Shown: positions 6,707-8,455 of the stretch, piece after piece | Numbering within the stretch: the stretch's first letter is position 1 | Layout: the number at the start of each line of letters is the position of its first letter | Assembly: GCA_035391225.1 (NCBI GenBank) | Contig: DAOPKN010000081.1 | Span: forward strand, 1 to 8,455 | Source: DAOPKN01 sp035391225 | GTDB lineage: Bacteria; Thermotogota; Thermotogae; MWEM01 | Length of the DNA stretch: 8,455 bases | Reading direction: 5' to 3' | Notes under the pieces: model-generated | The model's database searches: none | Told to the model about the DNA's origin: nothing | Seen by the model: only the letters and a program-made list of their open reading frames with translations | Translations under genes and position numbers: made by a program

Positions 6707-7297
6707 ATGAGACTTGCTGAACTCAGAAAACTAGTTGCTAACGGCGAAGACAGCCGTCTCCAGTTCAAGGCTGATATTAGCAATGTGGATTCCCTTGCCG
6801 CGGAGATGGTAGCGTTCGCCAACAGTGAGGGAGGCCGCATTGTTATCGGGGTGCGGGATGATGGCCAGATCACCGGACTTGCCCAATCCGCAGTGGGTCG
6901 TATCAACCAGTTGATTAGCAACGCAGCTAGCCAGCATGTGCGCAGTCCAATCTCTCTTTGTTCTGGTATCAAACGCGCTCTGGATGCTTGGCCGGAAACT
7001 GATTTCATGGATGACCGGGATGGATGCCTCTTCACGGCAACGGTTCACCGGAAGCCGATTAAGGGACAAACACTGGATACCAGTCCATCCACAGCGTCGG
7101 GGAAAACGTCGGGGAAAACGTCGGGGAAAATTCTTGCGGCACTTAAGCTGAATGGAAATTTAACGATTCCCGAGCTTGCCTCAATGATTGGCATAACGGA
7201 ACGATCCATCGAACGAAACATCCGGAAATTGCAGGAACAGAATCACTTACGTCGCATCGGGCCTGCCAAGGGCGGATATTGGGAGGTGATCGAATGA
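6707..7297 (+). CDS. AlbA_2/Schlafen-type putative transcriptional regulator with large internal in-frame deletion
   Basis: A 196-residue protein. Residues 1-83 match the AlbA_2 (Schlafen AlbA_2, 'divergent AAA_4') domain: an E-DSRLQFK-like start, then AEMVAFANSEGGRIVIGVRDDG, then an RINQLISNA helix. Full-length relatives are usually well over 400 residues, with a long middle ending in a GHKL-type (HATPase_c_4) segment that carries GLGSGIKRAL and DDRDGCLFTATV. Here residue 83 runs directly into LCSGIKRAL (84-92) and DDRDGCLFTATVHRK, so roughly 300 residues are missing in frame. A tandem SGKT SGKT SGKI linker leads to a C-terminal winged helix (about 133-196: LTIPELASMIGITERSIERNIRKL). The start ATG has AAAGGGGGAAG just upstream. 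AlbA_2 and winged-helix parts suggest nucleic-acid binding; without the middle it is probably nonfunctional or only a small DNA-binding remnant. Its less biased codon use differs from its neighbours and suggests transfer. Confidence 0.85.
   Translation: MRLAELRKLVANGEDSRLQFKADISNVDSLAAEMVAFANSEGGRIVIGVRDDGQITGLAQSAVGRINQLISNAASQHVRSPISLCSGIKRALDAWPETDFMDDRDGCLFTATVHRKPIKGQTLDTSPSTASGKTSGKTSGKILAALKLNGNLTIPELASMIGITERSIERNIRKLQEQNHLRRIGPAKGGYWEVIE
7097..7130 (+). repeat. 12-base tandem repeat inside the AlbA_2 gene
   Basis: TCGGGGAAAACG occurs twice exactly (7097-7108, 7109-7120), and a third copy is cut to its first ten bases (7121-7130). It encodes the SGKT-type linker between the truncated ATPase-like segment and the winged helix. 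Such linkers are common in this family and can change length by slippage without a frameshift. Confidence 0.9.
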
Positions 7298-7508
7298 TCA
7301 ATTCACCCTTTGCACTGAGGAAGGGTATCCCGGGAGAAATTTGCAGCGGGCAAACACGGAGGTCTTCCCCTACAACTCGGTTTCCAAATTTGTTGAGGCG
7401 AAACTGGAGAACCTGGGAGCGCCGCACACCAGTGCGGCCGGGTTTTGGGAACGCAGGGAAAAAGAGCCGCACTGGGGTGCGGCGGTCCCAAAGGGCAAAA
7501 GAACATGA
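7290..7508 (+). pseudogene. Possible decayed reading frame (start lost), interrupted by REP-like sequence
   Basis: The frame beginning just after a TGA at 7287 has no usable start codon. Between about 7296 and 7417 it nevertheless reads like real protein, including EVFPYNSVSKFVEAKLENLG, before passing into the REP palindromes and ending at the TGA at 7506. I do not recognise the family. It may be the remnant of a gene that followed the AlbA_2 gene. The competing frame from 7294 (ATG overlapping the AlbA_2 stop codon) gives an arginine-rich chain and looks spurious. Confidence 0.25.
7413..7490. repeat. REPIN-like inverted doublet of REP palindromes (copies B and C)
   Basis: Copy B (7413-7439) has the stem GCCGCAC (7421-7427) and GTGCGGC (7432-7438) around ACCA. 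Copy C (7464-7490), in opposite orientation, has GCCGCAC (7466-7472) and GTGCGGC (7477-7483) around TGGG. The outer arms also pair: TGGGAGC beside B matches the complement of GGTCCCA beside C with one mismatch. Each copy can fold alone, or the two can form one long hairpin across a 24-base spacer. This is the REPIN layout mobilised in other bacteria by RAYT transposases. No RAYT gene lies in the window. Confidence 0.8.
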
Positions 7509-7549
7509 GGGAACAAAGTAAGCGACGCTTTCTGCATGCAAGGGGAATG

Positions 7550-7567
7550 ACGTTTTTGGGAAAACGT
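7550..7567. other. Short perfect inverted repeat upstream of the caspase-family gene promoter
   Basis: ACGTTTT (7550-7556) and AAAACGT (7561-7567) flank TGGG. It lies about 32 bases upstream of the -10 of the next gene, where an operator could sit. There is no T-run of terminator type. It could also be chance. Confidence 0.3.
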
Positions 7568-7595
7568 AAGGAATCCTGTGGGTGGCGACCCCCTG

Positions 7596-7675
7596 TGGTA
7601 TAATAATTGGATGTCATTTGTCTTTCATTCCATTATGGGTGCCGAACGTGGAAGATGGCTTCGGAAAGGAAGGGG
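7596..7675 (+). promoter_or_regulatory. Extended -10 promoter and ribosome binding site of the caspase-family lipoprotein gene
   Basis: TGG-TATAAT at 7596-7604 is identical to the extended -10 elements of the RNA polymerase and transporter genes, but no good -35 is visible. Transcription would begin near 7611, leaving a leader of about 70 bases. AAAGGAAGGGG (7665-7675) is a strong Shine-Dalgarno sequence for the ATG at 7680. An in-frame ATG at 7611 would lie at the transcript's very end and lacks a binding site. Confidence 0.65.
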
Positions 7676-7679
7676 AAAA

Positions 7680-8455
7680 ATGAAAATCCGTTCAATTCTC
7701 TTGGTGATCGCGTTGTTATCGGTCATGTTGTTCTTTTCTTCCTGTGCCTTCATGGGATGGGGGGTCATCACCGAGGTATCCGGGGAGCGGCCAGCTTCCG
7801 GGAAGCATCGAGCCGTGCTGGTAGGGGTCAACGACTACCTGGGAGAAGAAAATGACCTGAACTATTGCGTGAACGATGCCCTTGATCTCCAAACGGTTCT
7901 GGGCAACTTGAAGGAAGCCTACGAAATCCAAACGGTACTGGACTACGTTCCCAGCGCCGAGCCCCAGTCTGTTCTTGCTTCCCTTTCTTCTTCCACCGCA
8001 CCGGAAGATGTCCTGGTCTTCAGTTTTTCTGGGCACGGTTTTTTCGAAGGCGAGTCCCACCTTGTGTTTTCCGATGTGACGACTTTCAGCGTGAGCCAAC
8101 TCAGAACCATGCTGGATGCTATTCCTGGAACGAAGGTTGTATTCATCGATGCCTGCATGTCCGGGAGTTTCGTGGATCTCGGAGCATCGCGGGAAACCCA
8201 ACAGGTGTTCCTGGATAACATCCTTGAAGAATTTTCCCGTCCCTCCCCCCGCGGCGATTCTGCCTACTACGTGATGGCGGCCTGCCGCAGCGATGAATAC
8301 AGCATGGAGTTTGCCCTGATCGCCAACGGCTTTTTCACCTTTTCGCTGGCAGATGGCCTGGGCCACGTGGGCTACTCCAACCCCAATGGGTCCTTTGATG
8401 GCACCTACAATGCAGATTCGCAAGGCGATGGCAAGATCACCTTCCGGGAATTGGT
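7680..8455 (+). CDS. Caspase-family (peptidase C14) lipoprotein, C-terminal part outside window
   Basis: A predicted secreted, lipid-anchored cysteine protease related to caspases and metacaspases; 258 residues are visible. Residues 1-22 form a signal peptide: basic MKIR, a hydrophobic core, then FSSC with Cys22 as the likely lipidated residue. The C14 domain begins near KHRAVLVGVNDYL (about 42-54). The catalytic dyad is His119 in SFSGHGF and Cys159 in FIDACMSGSF, in the usual DAC-x-SG setting. Later family features are YYVMAACRSDEYSME and NGFFTFSLADGL. Residues 246-257 (DSQGDGKITFRE) fit the 12-residue EF-hand loop with Asp1, Gln3, Asp5, Gly6, Ile8 and Glu12; this is often seen at this place in bacterial caspase homologues and suggests calcium dependence. 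The start at 7680 is preferred because the signal peptide begins there and the Shine-Dalgarno sequence fits. Substrate and role are unknown, and a C-terminal accessory domain may follow. Confidence 0.9.
   Translation, partial: MKIRSILLVIALLSVMLFFSSCAFMGWGVITEVSGERPASGKHRAVLVGVNDYLGEENDLNYCVNDALDLQTVLGNLKEAYEIQTVLDYVPSAEPQSVLASLSSSTAPEDVLVFSFSGHGFFEGESHLVFSDVTTFSVSQLRTMLDAIPGTKVVFIDACMSGSFVDLGASRETQQVFLDNILEEFSRPSPRGDSAYYVMAACRSDEYSMEFALIANGFFTFSLADGLGHVGYSNPNGSFDGTYNADSQGDGKITFREL

Noticed and set aside
7097..7130. Tandem repeats as a CRISPR array
   Set aside because: The units are 12 bases, directly adjacent with no spacers, and in frame as a protein linker.
7294..7521. Small gene starting at the ATG that overlaps the AlbA_2 stop codon
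   Set aside because: The product is arginine-rich, runs straight through both REP palindromes and resembles no known protein. The overlap with the stop codon looks coincidental.
7611..7679. Earlier in-frame ATG start for the caspase-family gene
   Set aside because: It coincides with the predicted transcription start, has no Shine-Dalgarno sequence, and would put 23 mostly charged residues before an otherwise typical signal peptide.

Overview
This is a bacterial window. It has Shine-Dalgarno-led genes, sigma-70/A-type promoters with an extended -10 (the nine bases TGGTATAAT occur three times), and a lipoprotein signal peptide. No rRNA, tRNA or phylogenetic marker is present, so I do not name a phylum. 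Strong use of C- or G-ending codons in most genes suggests a moderately GC-rich genome.

The left half (1-4292, minus strand) is one uninterrupted reading frame. It starts at an ATG at 4292 and runs off the left edge with no stop codon. Translated codon by codon, it is a single-chain multisubunit-type RNA polymerase. A compact beta half (about residues 1-730) is joined by a basic linker to a compact beta-prime half (about 815 onward). It keeps the HPSH, FED, GDK..GRHGNKG, SRLNIGQ and GGQRIGEME motifs of beta, and the GRSVI, ADFDGD, SGARG, bridge-helix, trigger-helix and second zinc-site motifs of beta-prime. At about 1,430 residues seen, with probably only a few dozen missing, it is little more than half the length of a normal beta plus beta-prime. 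It lacks the whole beta-prime N-terminal region, including the clamp helices that bind sigma. This is the main discovery in the window.

A short divergent intergenic region (4293-4478) separates it from the plus-strand genes. The first is a DUF1848 protein (4479-5423) with a C-terminal radical-SAM-like CX3CX2C cluster. The second is an MFS transporter of the MFS_1_like type (5475-6632) with its own promoter and a TTG start. The third is an AlbA_2/Schlafen-type protein (6707-7297) that has lost its middle by an in-frame deletion but kept both ends.

From 7298 to 7610 there is no convincing gene. This stretch holds an inverted pair of REP-like palindromes (a REPIN-type doublet), with a third copy lying after the transporter gene, and a possible decayed reading frame. 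At the right edge a lipoprotein with a caspase-like (C14) domain and an EF-hand-type calcium loop begins at 7680 and is cut off by the window.

Nothing ties the genes into one pathway. The polymerase, the DUF1848 gene, the transporter and the caspase gene each appear to have a separate promoter. The AlbA_2 gene and the repeats look like acquired or decaying accessory DNA.
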